Of a stretch of 64,000 nucleotides of DNA, positions 1-10,462 are shown piece after piece (positions within the stretch are counted from its first letter, which is position 1; every line of letters starts with the position of its first letter). Both the position numbers and the translations under genes were made by a program. This DNA is from Rhizobium sp. CCGE531 (GTDB lineage Bacteria > Pseudomonadota > Alphaproteobacteria > Rhizobiales > Rhizobiaceae). The notes beneath the pieces were generated by a model. That model did not search any database. It had not been told where the DNA came from and saw only the letters and a program-made list of their open reading frames with translations. The stretch spans positions 124,001 to 188,000 of the forward strand of contig NZ_CP032685.1 of NCBI RefSeq assembly GCF_003627795.1, written 5' to 3'.

Positions 1-1
1 A

Positions 2-103
2 CTGAGTGCGGCCGACCTTGCCGAAATCCAGCGCACCGCTGCGGAAATAGCCATCGAAGGCGAGCGTTATCCCGAACAGCTCATGAAGACCACGGGTCGC
101 TAA
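2..103 (+). CDS. Aldo/keto reductase, C-terminal end only (partial)
   Basis: The last 33 codons of a gene that begins left of the window. The peptide contains a SAADLAEIQ segment and ends in GERYPEQLMKTTGR. This resembles the C-terminal tail of NADPH-dependent aldo/keto reductases, where a helix is followed by a basic RYPE-type tail. The catalytic tetrad lies outside the window, so activity cannot be judged. The gene converges on the RibD-like reductase, with a strong hairpin between them. The family call rests on a short tail only. Confidence 0.6.
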   Translation: MSAADLAEIQRTAAEIAIEGERYPEQLMKTTGR

Positions 104-116
104 ATTCCACGCTCCT

Positions 117-137
117 GTGGCCGCCGCCGGCGGCCAC
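117..137. terminator. Hairpin between convergent genes
   Basis: A perfect 9-bp stem (GTGGCCGCC / GGCGGCCAC) with a 3-nt loop lies 14 bp after the aldo/keto reductase stop. It also lies downstream of the convergent reductase gene. There is no clear T-tract, so termination is inferred from position and stem strength. Confidence 0.55.
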
Positions 138-180
138 GAACCCTATGCTGCGTTTGCCAATGAATTTGCTGTGGGCGCCA

Positions 181-876
181 CTATGGCGTGACCGCATAAC
201 GCAGATAAATTGCTCCGTGCCCCAATGTCTCGCAGCTCTTGAGCGAAAGCCGGATCTTTCCAGCCAGACCTTCCTCACCGTATTCGACGATGCTCTGGCT
301 TGCGGAGCGTCCATCGAGAGCGGGCGCGACGATCAAGCTGATTTCATTGACAAGACCGGCGGCAAGGAAGGAACCGTTGATCCCGGCACCGCCTTCCAGC
401 AACAGGCGCTTGATGCCGAGTTCTCGTCCCAGGGTGTCCAGCATGGCGGATAGGTCGGGCTGGGCTTGCGCGGAGACGATATAGGAAATGCCATCATCAG
501 CCAGCTCCGCAAGGTGGCTGTCGGGCACATCGCTGCCGAGAAGGACGACGATATGGTCGCCATCGATCTCGCTCTCGGTGAAGTGCAGCTTGCCGGACAT
601 ATCGAGAGCAACAGCGAAATTGGCTGCCTCGCGATTGGCAAAATGGAAGGGGCGCTCGACCTTGCCCTGATCACCTGGCGGATGTGGGCCGCCTCTGCTC
701 ATTTCGGCCATCGTCACGCGACCGACCATCCAGGCATCGCCCTCAAGCTTCTGGTGGCAGGATTGATAGAGAGCCGTCCAATCGCCGAGCTCGCCGTCCG
801 GGCTGTCCGTCCAGCGGCTCGGATGCAGTCCGCCGTCGAGCGACGAGACCATGTGGCAGATGATATAGGGCTTCAT
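181..876 (-). CDS. RibD C-terminal/DHFR-like reductase
   Basis: A 231-residue protein starting [16 protein letters not shown]. It has the N-terminal strand and SxDG turn of the RibD C-terminal domain (dihydrofolate reductase fold). A late [17 protein letters not shown] segment matches the substrate/NADPH-binding end of the same fold. Such proteins reduce pyrimidine or pterin-like substrates with NADPH, and many are stand-alone enzymes of unknown substrate. The start at 876 is chosen because it overlaps the stop of the upstream cupin gene in an ATGA, suggesting translational coupling. A longer frame reaching 1128 merely overlaps the cupin gene. Family certain enough; substrate unknown. Confidence 0.8.
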   Translation of the reverse strand: MKPYIICHMVSSLDGGLHPSRWTDSPDGELGDWTALYQSCHQKLEGDAWMVGRVTMAEMSRGGPHPPGDQGKVERPFHFANREAANFAVALDMSGKLHFTESEIDGDHIVVLLGSDVPDSHLAELADDGISYIVSAQAQPDLSAMLDTLGRELGIKRLLLEGGAGINGSFLAAGLVNEISLIVAPALDGRSASQSIVEYGEEGLAGKIRLSLKSCETLGHGAIYLRYAVTP

Positions 877-1274
877 GGTTGAACCTTCCCCAGATAATCC
901 GCGTCGCTCACCTTCTCCAGCCAGGTGACGGGCGAGCCGTTTTCCTTTTCGGCAATGGCGATATGAACCATGGCGCAATCGGGCGATGCGCCATGCCAAT
1001 GCTTTTCGCCTGGCGTGAACCAGACGATGTCGCCCGGCCGGATCTCTTCGACCGGCCCGCCTTCTCGTTGGACGCGTCCCAAACCGGAGACGACGAGCAA
1101 AGTCTGGCCGAAGGGATGGGTGTGCCATGCGGTGCGGGCGCTGGGCTCGAACGTCACGGTCGCGCCGCTGAGATTGCTGCTGCCGCTAAAGGATGCGTCG
1201 ATGCGAACCGTGCCGGTGAAATAGTCTTCCGGCCCTCTCGCCGATGGCTGAGAACCGCTGCGCCTGATGTCCAT
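873..1274 (-). CDS. Cupin-domain protein
   Basis: A 133-residue single-domain cupin. The first cupin motif reads [20 protein letters not shown]. The second contains [17 protein letters not shown]. These supply the histidines that usually hold a divalent metal. The arrangement resembles small carboxymuconolactone decarboxylase- or mandelonitrile-lyase-like cupins, but the reaction cannot be named. The start MDIRRSG is chosen because AGGGAG lies about 9 nt upstream. It is first in a two-gene unit with the RibD-like reductase (ATGA overlap) and divergent from a LysR regulator, its probable controller. Confidence 0.8.
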   Translation of the reverse strand: MDIRRSGSQPSARGPEDYFTGTVRIDASFSGSSNLSGATVTFEPSARTAWHTHPFGQTLLVVSGLGRVQREGGPVEEIRPGDIVWFTPGEKHWHGASPDCAMVHIAIAEKENGSPVTWLEKVSDADYLGKVQP

Positions 1275-1394
1275 CGCTTTGTACTCCCTGGAGGAAATTA
1301 CGGCTCGCCAGCCGTTATTCAAGGGACCTTAGGCTTGTCGCATAGTCAGGACCATACAATATAAATGGCATGTAATTATATCTGGGGCTCATGA

Positions 1395-2288
1395 ATGCAG
1401 CGGGAAGAACTGGTCGATCTCAACGCCTTTGCCGTTGTGGCCGAGGAAAAGAGTTTCACGCGCGCCGCCGCTAAACTGGGCACATCGCAATCATCCCTCA
1501 GCCACACGATCCGGCGCCTCGAGGCGCGGCTGGGCGTGCGCCTGCTGACACGGACCACGCGCAATGTGGCGCCGACGGAAGCGGGGGAGCGGCTGCTCGC
1601 CACTCTTCGCCCCGCGCTCGAAAGCATCGATACCGAACTCGCCTCCCTACGCGAATTGCGGGAAAAGCCCGCGGGAACCATCCGCATCACCACCTCCGAG
1701 CACGCCGCCACGACGATCCTGTGGCCTGCGCTTGAAAAGCTCCTGCCGCAATATCCGGACGTCCATATCGAACTCAGCATCGATTCCGGTTTGCGCGATA
1801 TCGTCGCCGATCGCTTCGATGCCGGCGTTAGGCTTGGCGAGGCGCTTGCAAAGGACATGATTGCGGTCAGGATCAGCCCCGATATGCGCATGGTGATTGT
1901 CGGTTCACCGGATTATTTTTCCAAATATCCCATGCCGAAGACGCCGAACGATCTTGCCGATCACAACTGCATCAACCTGCGTCTGGCGAGCGCGGGCGGC
2001 CTCTATGCCTGGGAGCTTGAAAACGAGGGGCGAGAGGTCCGCGTGCGGGTCGACGGCCAGCTCGCCTTCAACAATGTCGGCATGATCGTGCGGGCTGCGA
2101 AGGCAGGGTTGGGGCTCGGCTTTGTCATGGAGGATCATATTGCCGCCGATGTGGCGGAGGGGCGGCTGATGCGCGTCCTCGACGACTGGTGCACGCCCTT
2201 TTCCGGCTATCATCTCTATTATCCGAGCCGCCGCCAGCCGTCGGCGGCATTCTCTCTTCTGGTCGATGCCTTGCGTTACCGAGGTTAA
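1395..2288 (+). CDS. LysR-family transcriptional regulator
   Basis: 297 residues. The N-terminal winged helix-turn-helix (residues 1-60) includes FAVVAEEKSFTRAAAKLG followed by SQSSLSHTIRRLEARLG, the classic LysR DNA-binding helices. Residues 90-297 form the periplasmic-binding-protein-like effector domain. It is transcribed away from the cupin/reductase pair across a 120-bp AT-rich gap (1275-1394), the usual arrangement for a LysR regulator of its neighbour. The neighbouring reductase genes suggest an aldehyde, quinone or aromatic inducer, which is inference. An ATG at 1391 is out of frame. Confidence 0.88.
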   Translation: MQREELVDLNAFAVVAEEKSFTRAAAKLGTSQSSLSHTIRRLEARLGVRLLTRTTRNVAPTEAGERLLATLRPALESIDTELASLRELREKPAGTIRITTSEHAATTILWPALEKLLPQYPDVHIELSIDSGLRDIVADRFDAGVRLGEALAKDMIAVRISPDMRMVIVGSPDYFSKYPMPKTPNDLADHNCINLRLASAGGLYAWELENEGREVRVRVDGQLAFNNVGMIVRAAKAGLGLGFVMEDHIAADVAEGRLMRVLDDWCTPFSGYHLYYPSRRQPSAAFSLLVDALRYRG

Positions 2289-2338
2289 TCCCGGCCGCGC
2301 AGTGGCAGCCGAGATCAACGATGTTGTCTTATGGCCGT

Positions 2339-2540
2339 TCAGGCCGTTGCCGGCACGCAAAGCGAGGCCATGTCGATCACGAAGCGGTAGGGGGTATTCG
2401 GCGCGCTGAAGGGTCGCGAAAGCGGATCACCTCCTGCGTTTCGCGCATGCCGCCGATCGGCGATCCCGCGACACGGTGCCGGCCGATGAGGAAGGGAAGG
2501 CCGTTCACCTCGCTCCATGGGCGGACCTGTCGGACCACTA
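2339..2540 (-). pseudogene. Decayed C-terminal fragment of a zinc alcohol dehydrogenase
   Basis: No intact frame exists, but two reading frames of the minus strand resemble the end of YahK/CAD-type zinc alcohol dehydrogenases. One frame reads LPFLIGRHRVAGSPIGGMRE followed by TQEVIRF, like the family segment LIxGRRSVAGSxIGGxxETQEML. After an apparent internal deletion and frame change, the other frame reads YRFVIDMASLCVPATA before a stop at 2339-2341, like the usual family ending. About 60 residues between the two segments are missing. The catalytic and cofactor domains are absent, so this is a relic. Confidence 0.65.
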
Positions 2541-2682
2541 AAAGCGATCAGCGGATTGGTGACCGACCCATTATCCGGATTTCCGAATTGTAAAATCGCA
2601 AATTGCAGCTTATTTCCTTTGTCCGGTAATCTTACATGTCGTCTCGGATATGTATCGGCTTGCGCCGGCTGGGGGATAATGC

Positions 2683-3693
2683 ATGCATCTTGGTGACTAT
2701 GCCGCGCTCGGGCATTCGGAGTTGCGCGTCAGTCCGCTTGCACTCGGAACCATGACGTTCGATGAGGGCTTTGCCTGGCATTCGCGCGATAAGGCTGCGT
2801 CGATCCTCGATCGTTATCTCGATCTCGGCGGCAATTATCTCGACACCGGCAACGGCGACGTAAAAGCGGGTAGCCAGACGGTTGTCGGGGATTATTTCGC
2901 GCAGAACTCGATCAGGCGCGACCGGCTTGTCGTTGCTGCCAGGTTCAGCGCCGATCGAAACGGCGAAGCATCTGGCCGCAAAGCTGTCATAGATGGCTTC
3001 GAACGGGCCTTGCGGCGGCTTCGCACCGACTATCTTGACCTCTATTGGCTGAACAATTGGGATATACAGGCTCCGCTGGAGGAAATACTCGCGGCGCTGC
3101 ACGATCTCGTTCAATCGGGAAAACTGCGCTATTTCGGCATCTCCGATGCGCCGGCCTGGAAGGTGGCGCACGCACACCTGCTCGCACAATCCAACGGCTG
3201 GCCGCCATTCATCGGTCTGCAGATTGAATATTCGCTCGCCGCACGGCTCTTCGAGATCGAACTCATTCCGATGGCGCGGGGATTGGGGCTCGGCGTCGTA
3301 TCGCATTCGCCGTTGAACGGCGGGCTCATCAGCGGAAAATATACGCGCGCCGACAATGCGCGGCTGAGGTCGGGTCAGGCGCAATTGGCGCAGACGCCCG
3401 ACGAACAGGATTTCGAGATCGTCGATGCCTTGATCCGTGTCGCCGGTGAGCTTGACACGAGTACCGCTCGCGTTGCCCTTGCCTGGGCCATGGCGCGTCC
3501 GGGCGTGTCGTCCACCGTTATCGGCGTGCGGAGCATGGAGCAGCTGGACGAGGATATCGGCGCACTCGACGTCCAACTCTCGACCGAACAGACGGTGACC
3601 CTCGACGCGCTGACGATCCCGAGCCATTCGCTTGTCCCGCCGCTGGCGCTGCGTGAAGCCGCCCCTGTCTGCGCGTGGATAACTCCGCAGTAA
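2683..3693 (+). CDS. Aldo/keto reductase-fold protein with a lost catalytic tetrad
   Basis: 336 residues with the full (beta/alpha)8 aldo/keto reductase layout. It has LGTMTF near residue 22, GGNYLDT at 49-55, LRTDYLDLYWL at 113-123, and the late cofactor-binding region ARPGVSSTVIGVRSMEQLDE. Against the family pattern (DTANxY, ATKF, YxLHxWD), only Asp54 is kept. The Tyr position is Asp59, the Lys position is Arg87 and the His position is Asn124. A normal reductase mechanism is therefore unlikely, suggesting a pseudoenzyme or a changed function. GGGGG lies 7 nt before the ATG. It stands alone, next to the alcohol dehydrogenase relic. Confidence 0.82.
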   Translation: MHLGDYAALGHSELRVSPLALGTMTFDEGFAWHSRDKAASILDRYLDLGGNYLDTGNGDVKAGSQTVVGDYFAQNSIRRDRLVVAARFSADRNGEASGRKAVIDGFERALRRLRTDYLDLYWLNNWDIQAPLEEILAALHDLVQSGKLRYFGISDAPAWKVAHAHLLAQSNGWPPFIGLQIEYSLAARLFEIELIPMARGLGLGVVSHSPLNGGLISGKYTRADNARLRSGQAQLAQTPDEQDFEIVDALIRVAGELDTSTARVALAWAMARPGVSSTVIGVRSMEQLDEDIGALDVQLSTEQTVTLDALTIPSHSLVPPLALREAAPVCAWITPQ

Positions 3694-4000
3694 ACGGCGG
3701 CTTTTGATAATTTGCCGATGTCATCCCTGCCTGCGCTCGCGGCGGCTTCCCTTATCGACCGTTCCTCCTATATCCATACTGCCAGTATCGAGATGATGAA
3801 CGGCACGATGCGCCGCAGCCGCCGAATGTGAACCGGAACGCCTTGTCCGGCCGGATGTCCGGCCTCAAAAAGGCTGTTTTCTACTAGTAGTAATAGTTGA
3901 TTCTGCTATGCACGCACATGCGTTGCCGCCCTATTTCATTGTTCATGGCTGCGGGGAATGCCCGCGCCGCCTCTTTTGAAACAGCTCAAGGAGACAAGAA
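3694..4000. other. Intergenic region upstream of the CsbD-like gene
   Basis: No gene is supported in these 307 bp. A short GC-rich hairpin (GGCCGG-ATGT-CCGGCC, 3849-3864) may end transcription of the aldo/keto reductase gene. CTACTAGTAG (3881-3890) is a perfect 10-bp palindrome in an AT-rich stretch and could be part of the promoter or operator region of the downstream stress genes. Confidence 0.4.
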
Positions 4001-4180
4001 ATGGACAAGAACCGTGTCAAAGGCGCAGTCAAGGAAGCAACCGGCTCCATCAAGGAAGCGGCGGGAAAGCTGACCGGGAACGACCGGCTCAAGGCGGAAG
4101 GTGCTGCCGAGAAGATCGTAGGGAAGATCCAGGGGCAGGTCGGCAAGGCCAAGGACGCCATCAAGAACGCGCTTCGTTAA
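4001..4180 (+). CDS. CsbD-family stress protein (UPF0337)
   Basis: A 59-residue, highly charged protein starting MDKNRVKGAVKEATGSIKEA, with the repeated K-G-x-x-K-E-A-x-G-x-x-x-K-L-T-G-N pattern of CsbD-like proteins. These small helical proteins are commonly induced by general stress; their molecular role is unsettled. Glycine, lysine and alanine dominate and there is no signal peptide or membrane segment. AAGGAG at 3988-3993 gives a strong ribosome-binding site 7 nt before the ATG. The next gene, a BON-domain protein, lies 43 bp downstream in the same direction, so a shared stress transcript is plausible. Confidence 0.88.
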   Translation: MDKNRVKGAVKEATGSIKEAAGKLTGNDRLKAEGAAEKIVGKIQGQVGKAKDAIKNALR

Positions 4181-4223
4181 CGCCATACGGCACGCACCTT
4201 CTTGCGATTTTCTCGAGGCTCCG

Positions 4224-4568
4224 ATGCTCTTCCTGACCAAGCTTTCATCGCTGACGACATCACCGGATCGATACGCGACCTGCGCGGCGATCCGCTGCCT
4301 GATTGCTTATGCCGATGGATTGGAAGATTGCCGCATCGACGTCGCTGCCGCGGAGGGGGCAATCGTCCTGTCCGGAATTGCGCCGACTGATCAGGCGCGG
4401 CAGCAAGCCATTGCGATTGCCGGCGAATATGCTGGGACCCGCATCATCAACAACATCGTTATTGAGACTGATCGCGGACCTTCCATCGAGACCGGGATCG
4501 GCTCGTCGAGCTCCCCTGCGCCGTCCGGGCTGACCGCGGCGCTCAAACCGCCGAAGGAGACGTCATGA
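4224..4568 (+). CDS. BON-domain protein
   Basis: 114 residues. Residues ~35-85 (LEDCRIDVAAAEGAIVLSG, then TDQARQQAIAIAGEYAGTR and IINNIV) match a BON domain, including the VxLxG turn and the closing V/I-N-N strand. BON domains are found in osmotic-shock (OsmY-like) and membrane-associated proteins and are thought to bind lipid. The tail is Ser/Pro-rich and low in complexity. There is no clear signal peptide, which is unusual for OsmY-like proteins, so an upstream start may be missing. Its stop overlaps the next start as ATGA. Confidence 0.68.
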   Translation: MLFLTKLSSLTTSPDRYATCAAIRCLIAYADGLEDCRIDVAAAEGAIVLSGIAPTDQARQQAIAIAGEYAGTRIINNIVIETDRGPSIETGIGSSSSPAPSGLTAALKPPKETS

Positions 4569-5086
4569 AAAAGACCATCATAGCGGCTGCGGCCATCGCC
4601 GTGGCTTTCGGTTCCGCGGCCTCCGCCGCCAGCAGCCAGCAACACCATCCGAAAAGGCAATCGGCGCAAGTCGCCTCCGAGCCCCGGCAGCGCCTTGGAA
4701 CGCTTTCCTGCGAAGTGGCAGGCGGCGTCGGCATGATCATCGGCTCCAACAAGCAGGTCAGCTGCACCTTCAAGCAGCGAACCGGCAAGGTCGAACGCTA
4801 TGCGGGCTCGATCGGCAAGCTCGGGATCGATATCGGCGTGACCCGCAAGACCTATCTGAGCTGGGTCGTCATCAACACCGCGCCCACGCGCGTCGGCGAT
4901 GGTGCGCTGGCTGGCACTTACGTCGGTGCATCCGCCGGTGCTTCCGTTGGCCTCGGTCTCGGCGCCAATGCGCTGGTCGGCGGCAACTCCAAGAACTATG
5001 CGCTGCAGCCGTTAAGCGCGGAAGCGGGAACCGGCCTGAATGTCGCGGCCGGCGTTTCACGCCTGCAGTTGCGCCCGGCCAGCTAG
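4565..5086 (+). CDS. DUF992-family exported protein
   Basis: 173 residues with a clear signal peptide (MKKTIIAAAAIAVAFGSAASA). The mature part has the DUF992 pattern: LGTLSCEVAGGVGMIIGSNK, CTF, ERYAGSIGKLGIDIGVT, and a glycine/alanine-rich loop (GTYVGASAGASVGLGLGANA) before the closing LQPLS and LQL strands. DUF992 proteins are typical of Rhizobiales, predicted periplasmic or outer-membrane associated, with unknown function. Two cysteines may form a disulfide. It is translationally coupled to the BON-domain gene by ATGA overlap, placing it in the same envelope-stress unit. Confidence 0.8.
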   Translation: MKKTIIAAAAIAVAFGSAASAASSQQHHPKRQSAQVASEPRQRLGTLSCEVAGGVGMIIGSNKQVSCTFKQRTGKVERYAGSIGKLGIDIGVTRKTYLSWVVINTAPTRVGDGALAGTYVGASAGASVGLGLGANALVGGNSKNYALQPLSAEAGTGLNVAAGVSRLQLRPAS

Positions 5087-5115
5087 AGCAAAACTGCTAG
5101 GAAACAAAGGGATAG

Positions 5116-5150
5116 AGCGGTTCAGAGATTCCGTGAAAAGCTGAACCGCT
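5116..5150. repeat. Inverted-repeat intergenic element (AGCGGTTCA)
   Basis: AGCGGTTCA (5116-5124) and TGAACCGCT (5142-5150) form a perfect 9-bp stem with a 17-nt loop, 30 bp after the DUF992 gene. The AGAGCGGTTC...GAACCGCT layout resembles a short palindromic unit I recall as dispersed between genes in Rhizobium genomes. It could also act as a terminator. Copy number cannot be checked here. Confidence 0.5.
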
Positions 5151-5329
5151 TGTCTTATGACTTTTGCCGCCGAATAGGCGAAGAATGAGCTACTGTAAGA
5201 GGGTAGCCGCTGCAGGATGGGTTACCCTTGATGCGAGTATTTTAATTGCTTTCGATGATATTTTATATCTGCTTCATTAATTCAGACATCTTAAGGTAGT
5301 GACTCGGTAACGCAATCCGATGGTCACCG

Positions 5330-6355
5330 ATGTCAGAAACAAGAAGACAGTCCTATATTCCGGCCCTGGACGGATGGCGTGGGCTTGCCGTTCTGTTGGT
5401 CTTGATGGGGCATTTCGGCGGCGACAGATACATGCCGAATCTCGGATCGGCCGGCGTTGATTTGTTTTTCGTTCTTTCCGGGCGGCTTATGGCCGAAATC
5501 CTCTTCGTGAAGAAGATGCCCCTTGGGGTTTTCTTCTGTCGGCGTTTCAATCGCGTCTATCCGACTCTTTTGATATTTGTTCTGGTAAATGCAGCTATTT
5601 TCTCGTTGACGCCGCTTGCGCCCGGCGTCGTGGGCATGCTCTCCGCACTCTCCTTTACATTGAACTACGTCGTAATCGAGAGTCATGCCTTCATATCGAT
5701 ATTTGATCACATCTGGTCATTGTGTGTGGAGGAGCACAGCTATGTCCTGCTTGGCCTGCTGGCCTTTTCGTTTCGTGGTGCCGGCAACAGGTTTATTGGA
5801 CTTTTCATCCTCATGCTTGGCTTTGCCGCACTCGCAAACGGCATCTTGCAATATGACGTTTATGGGCAGAATCCATTCCTGGTCTTTTGGCCGACCCATG
5901 TAGCAGCAGCGCCAATATTGATTTCGGCCGCGTATTTTCTGCTGTTTGACCAGCGGCGCTATGAATTGCCCTTGGAGTGGCTGGTGCCCTTGGCATTTCT
6001 CTGCGGCTTGACCGCGCGCCTGTTTGGCGATGCCGCTTGGCTGTTCTTCGGGGTCAAAACCCTGCTGCTGGCGGTCAGCGTGTGCTCAATCGAGAGCGCT
6101 ACACGCTTCTCCGGGATATTGTTTGAAGGGCCTGTCATCCAGAAAATTGGGCGGATGTCGTTTTCAATATACCTATGGCAGCAGCCGTTCTACATCCTTG
6201 CTCAGCAACGTCGATTGTCCGAACTGACTGCCCTGGTTCTAGCCATCTGCCTCGGATCGCTAAGCTACTATCTGGTCGAGCAGCCGACCCGCACGCGACT
6301 GAATGCGCGGCTGGAAAAAGTCAAACAGCAAAACGCCGTTCTTGAAACAGGTTGA
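5330..6355 (+). CDS. Acyltransferase-3 family membrane protein
   Basis: 341 residues, about ten hydrophobic segments. The N-terminus contains YIPALDGWRGLAVLLVLMGH, the Acyltransferase-3 (OafA/YrhL-like) signature with the catalytic-type His in GHF. LFFVLSGRL follows near residue 45, and the C-terminus has FSIYLWQQPF, another family hallmark. Such proteins move acetyl, succinyl or similar groups onto lipopolysaccharide, exopolysaccharide or lipid substrates at the inner membrane. The gene and its leader look more AT-rich than the neighbours, possibly indicating transfer. It has no operon partner and converges on katG. Confidence 0.82.
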   Translation: MSETRRQSYIPALDGWRGLAVLLVLMGHFGGDRYMPNLGSAGVDLFFVLSGRLMAEILFVKKMPLGVFFCRRFNRVYPTLLIFVLVNAAIFSLTPLAPGVVGMLSALSFTLNYVVIESHAFISIFDHIWSLCVEEHSYVLLGLLAFSFRGAGNRFIGLFILMLGFAALANGILQYDVYGQNPFLVFWPTHVAAAPILISAAYFLLFDQRRYELPLEWLVPLAFLCGLTARLFGDAAWLFFGVKTLLLAVSVCSIESATRFSGILFEGPVIQKIGRMSFSIYLWQQPFYILAQQRRLSELTALVLAICLGSLSYYLVEQPTRTRLNARLEKVKQQNAVLETG

Positions 6356-6358
6356 TCA

Positions 6359-6389
6359 GGGCGCGACCAGCTTTGATCGCGCCCGATAT
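6359..6389. terminator. Rho-independent terminator between acyltransferase and katG
   Basis: GGGCGCGA (6359-6366) and TCGCGCCC (6377-6384) form a perfect 8-bp stem with a 10-nt loop. GATATTTTT follows on the plus strand, just after the acyltransferase stop. It also lies downstream of katG on the other strand. Confidence 0.75.
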
Positions 6390-6398
6390 TTTTCAACG

Positions 6399-8939
<2,541 letters not shown>

Positions 8940-9920
8940 ATGACTAATTTGACTCTCAAGCAGCTTCGCTATTTCGAAGCCTTGGCCAGGCACGGCCATT
9001 TCGGACGCGCCGCCGACGTATGCGCCATCTCTCAGCCCGCCTTGTCGATGCAGATCAAGGAATTGGAAGGGCAGCTCGGCACGAATCTTTTCGAAAGAGG
9101 TGCGCGCCAGGTTCGGCTGACCAATTTTGGAGAGGCATTCGCGAGCCGCGTCCGCAATATCCTGCGCTCGGTCGACGAGCTCGGAGACCTTGCGCGCGCG
9201 TCGCACAACCAGCCTGTCGGCAGGCTGCGGATCGGTATCATTCCGACGGTCGCACCGTATCTGCTGCCGAGCATCATCGGCAATCTCTCCCGCATATATG
9301 ACGGGCTCGACATCCACGTGCGCGAGACCCTGACCTCGAAACTTGTGGAGGAGCTGGAGGAGGGACGGCTCGACACCGCCATTGTCGCCCTGCCCGTATC
9401 CGAGCCGTCGCTGGCGGAAATCCCGCTGTTTGCCGAAAACTTCGTGCTGGTGCGGCCGAGCGAGGATGAGGGCAAGCCGGTGCCCAACCGGGAGGCGCTT
9501 CGCGAAATGCGGCTGCTGTTGCTGGAGGAGGGGCATTGCTTCCGCGACCAGGCCCTGTCCTTCTGCAACATGCAGTCGGCCCTTCCTCGGGAATTGATGG
9601 ACGGCAGCTCGCTGTCGACGCTGGTGCAGATGGTCAGTGCCGGCATCGGCGTCACGCTGATACCCGAGATGGCCGTGGCGGTGGAAACGCGTTCGGCTTC
9701 GGTTTCGACCGTGCGCTTCCAGAGCCCGCAGCCCTCGCGAACGATCGGCATGATCTGGCGCAAGACGAGCCCCTTGGCCAAACAGCTCATGCAGATTTCC
9801 GAGGTGGTCCGGGAAGCTGCCGATGCCATGCGCGAGCAGCACGATTCGATCTGGCGCAGGCAGGATCTGGAATTTGATGGCCGCTTGCAGCCGCCGGCAA
9901 TCAGTCGGGACGGCCGATGA
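8940..9920 (+). CDS. oxyR: Peroxide-sensing LysR regulator OxyR
   Basis: 326 residues. The LysR helix-turn-helix lies at residues 5-60 (LKQLRYFEALARHGHFGRAA, then SQPALSMQIKELE). The effector domain carries the OxyR redox motif EEGHCFRDQALSFC, with Cys200 and Cys209 matching Cys199 and Cys208 of the E. coli protein, so disulfide sensing of peroxide should work. The late segment GIGVTLIPEMAV is also typical. Divergence from katG supports direct control of catalase-peroxidase. The C-terminal tail is about 20 residues longer than in E. coli. Confidence 0.96.
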   Translation: MTNLTLKQLRYFEALARHGHFGRAADVCAISQPALSMQIKELEGQLGTNLFERGARQVRLTNFGEAFASRVRNILRSVDELGDLARASHNQPVGRLRIGIIPTVAPYLLPSIIGNLSRIYDGLDIHVRETLTSKLVEELEEGRLDTAIVALPVSEPSLAEIPLFAENFVLVRPSEDEGKPVPNREALREMRLLLLEEGHCFRDQALSFCNMQSALPRELMDGSSLSTLVQMVSAGIGVTLIPEMAVAVETRSASVSTVRFQSPQPSRTIGMIWRKTSPLAKQLMQISEVVREAADAMREQHDSIWRRQDLEFDGRLQPPAISRDGR

Positions 9921-9994
9921 TCCGGCCCGAACTGATCGTCTTTGCACGCGCATGTTAACGCCGTTCGATTCTTTTCCACAGGCGAGGGTATTTC

Positions 9995-10021
9995 AAACGA
10001 TTAAAATAATTTCAATCGTTT
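9995..10021. promoter_or_regulatory. AT-rich inverted repeat, possible operator or terminator
   Basis: AAACGATT (9995-10002) and AATCGTTT (10014-10021) are perfect 8-bp inverted repeats with an 11-bp A/T spacer. They lie 75 bp after oxyR and 75 bp before a small gene. Low stem GC argues against a strong terminator; a dimeric-regulator site is possible. Confidence 0.4.
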
Positions 10022-10095
10022 AAATAGTTTAATAGCTTGATTTACAAAGAAACTCTTCCATGTCATGCCGTGGATGCATGGCAATGGAGGTCGTG

Positions 10096-10272
10096 ATGCA
10101 AGAGTTTGAAAACGTAAGAGATGAAATTCCTACGTATGTGATTGATCGCCTGGAAAATGAATGGCGGCTGATGCAAACTCAGAACGCGCCGTCGACGATG
10201 GGGCTGCGGGCTGAGGCGCCCGTGAACGCCGCGCCAGCAACCTCCGATGGTCTCGGTTCCCTCGACAAGTAA
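10096..10272 (+). CDS. Small hypothetical protein (58 aa)
   Basis: The start at 10096 is chosen because GGAGG (10086-10090) lies 5 nt upstream; earlier in-frame ATGs at 10060 and 10081 lack such a site. The product begins MQEFENVRDEIPTYVIDRLE and continues NEWRLMQ, a predicted amphipathic helix. It is followed by an Ala/Pro/Ser-rich tail with little predicted structure. I do not recognise a family. There is no signal peptide, membrane segment or cysteine. It stands alone behind an AT-rich leader containing an inverted repeat. The good ribosome-binding site and composition make it a plausible real gene. Confidence 0.55.
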   Translation: MQEFENVRDEIPTYVIDRLENEWRLMQTQNAPSTMGLRAEAPVNAAPATSDGLGSLDK

Positions 10273-10361
10273 TTATTTTCGGAGGCCGGATCGCGCCGCA
10301 CCAGCAGGCTATAAGTCCTGCGATGGTGTCCGTCGGCGCTCCCGTTCTTCCTATCACTGCC

Positions 10362-10403
10362 AAAAAACGAACCAGCCCCGGTCTATCGCCAGGGTTGTCG
10401 TTT
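10362..10403 (-). terminator. Terminator after the M20 amidohydrolase gene
   Basis: On the minus strand, an imperfect stem (AACGACAACCC with GGGCTGGTTCGTT) is followed by a run of six T (10362-10367). It lies about 60 bp past the amidohydrolase stop and would end the ABC transporter operon. Confidence 0.55.
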
Positions 10404-10462
10404 CTTGTGCTGTTGATCGGCCCACGCGTGGCCGCAATCACGAGACCTTTTGCAAAATCGCT

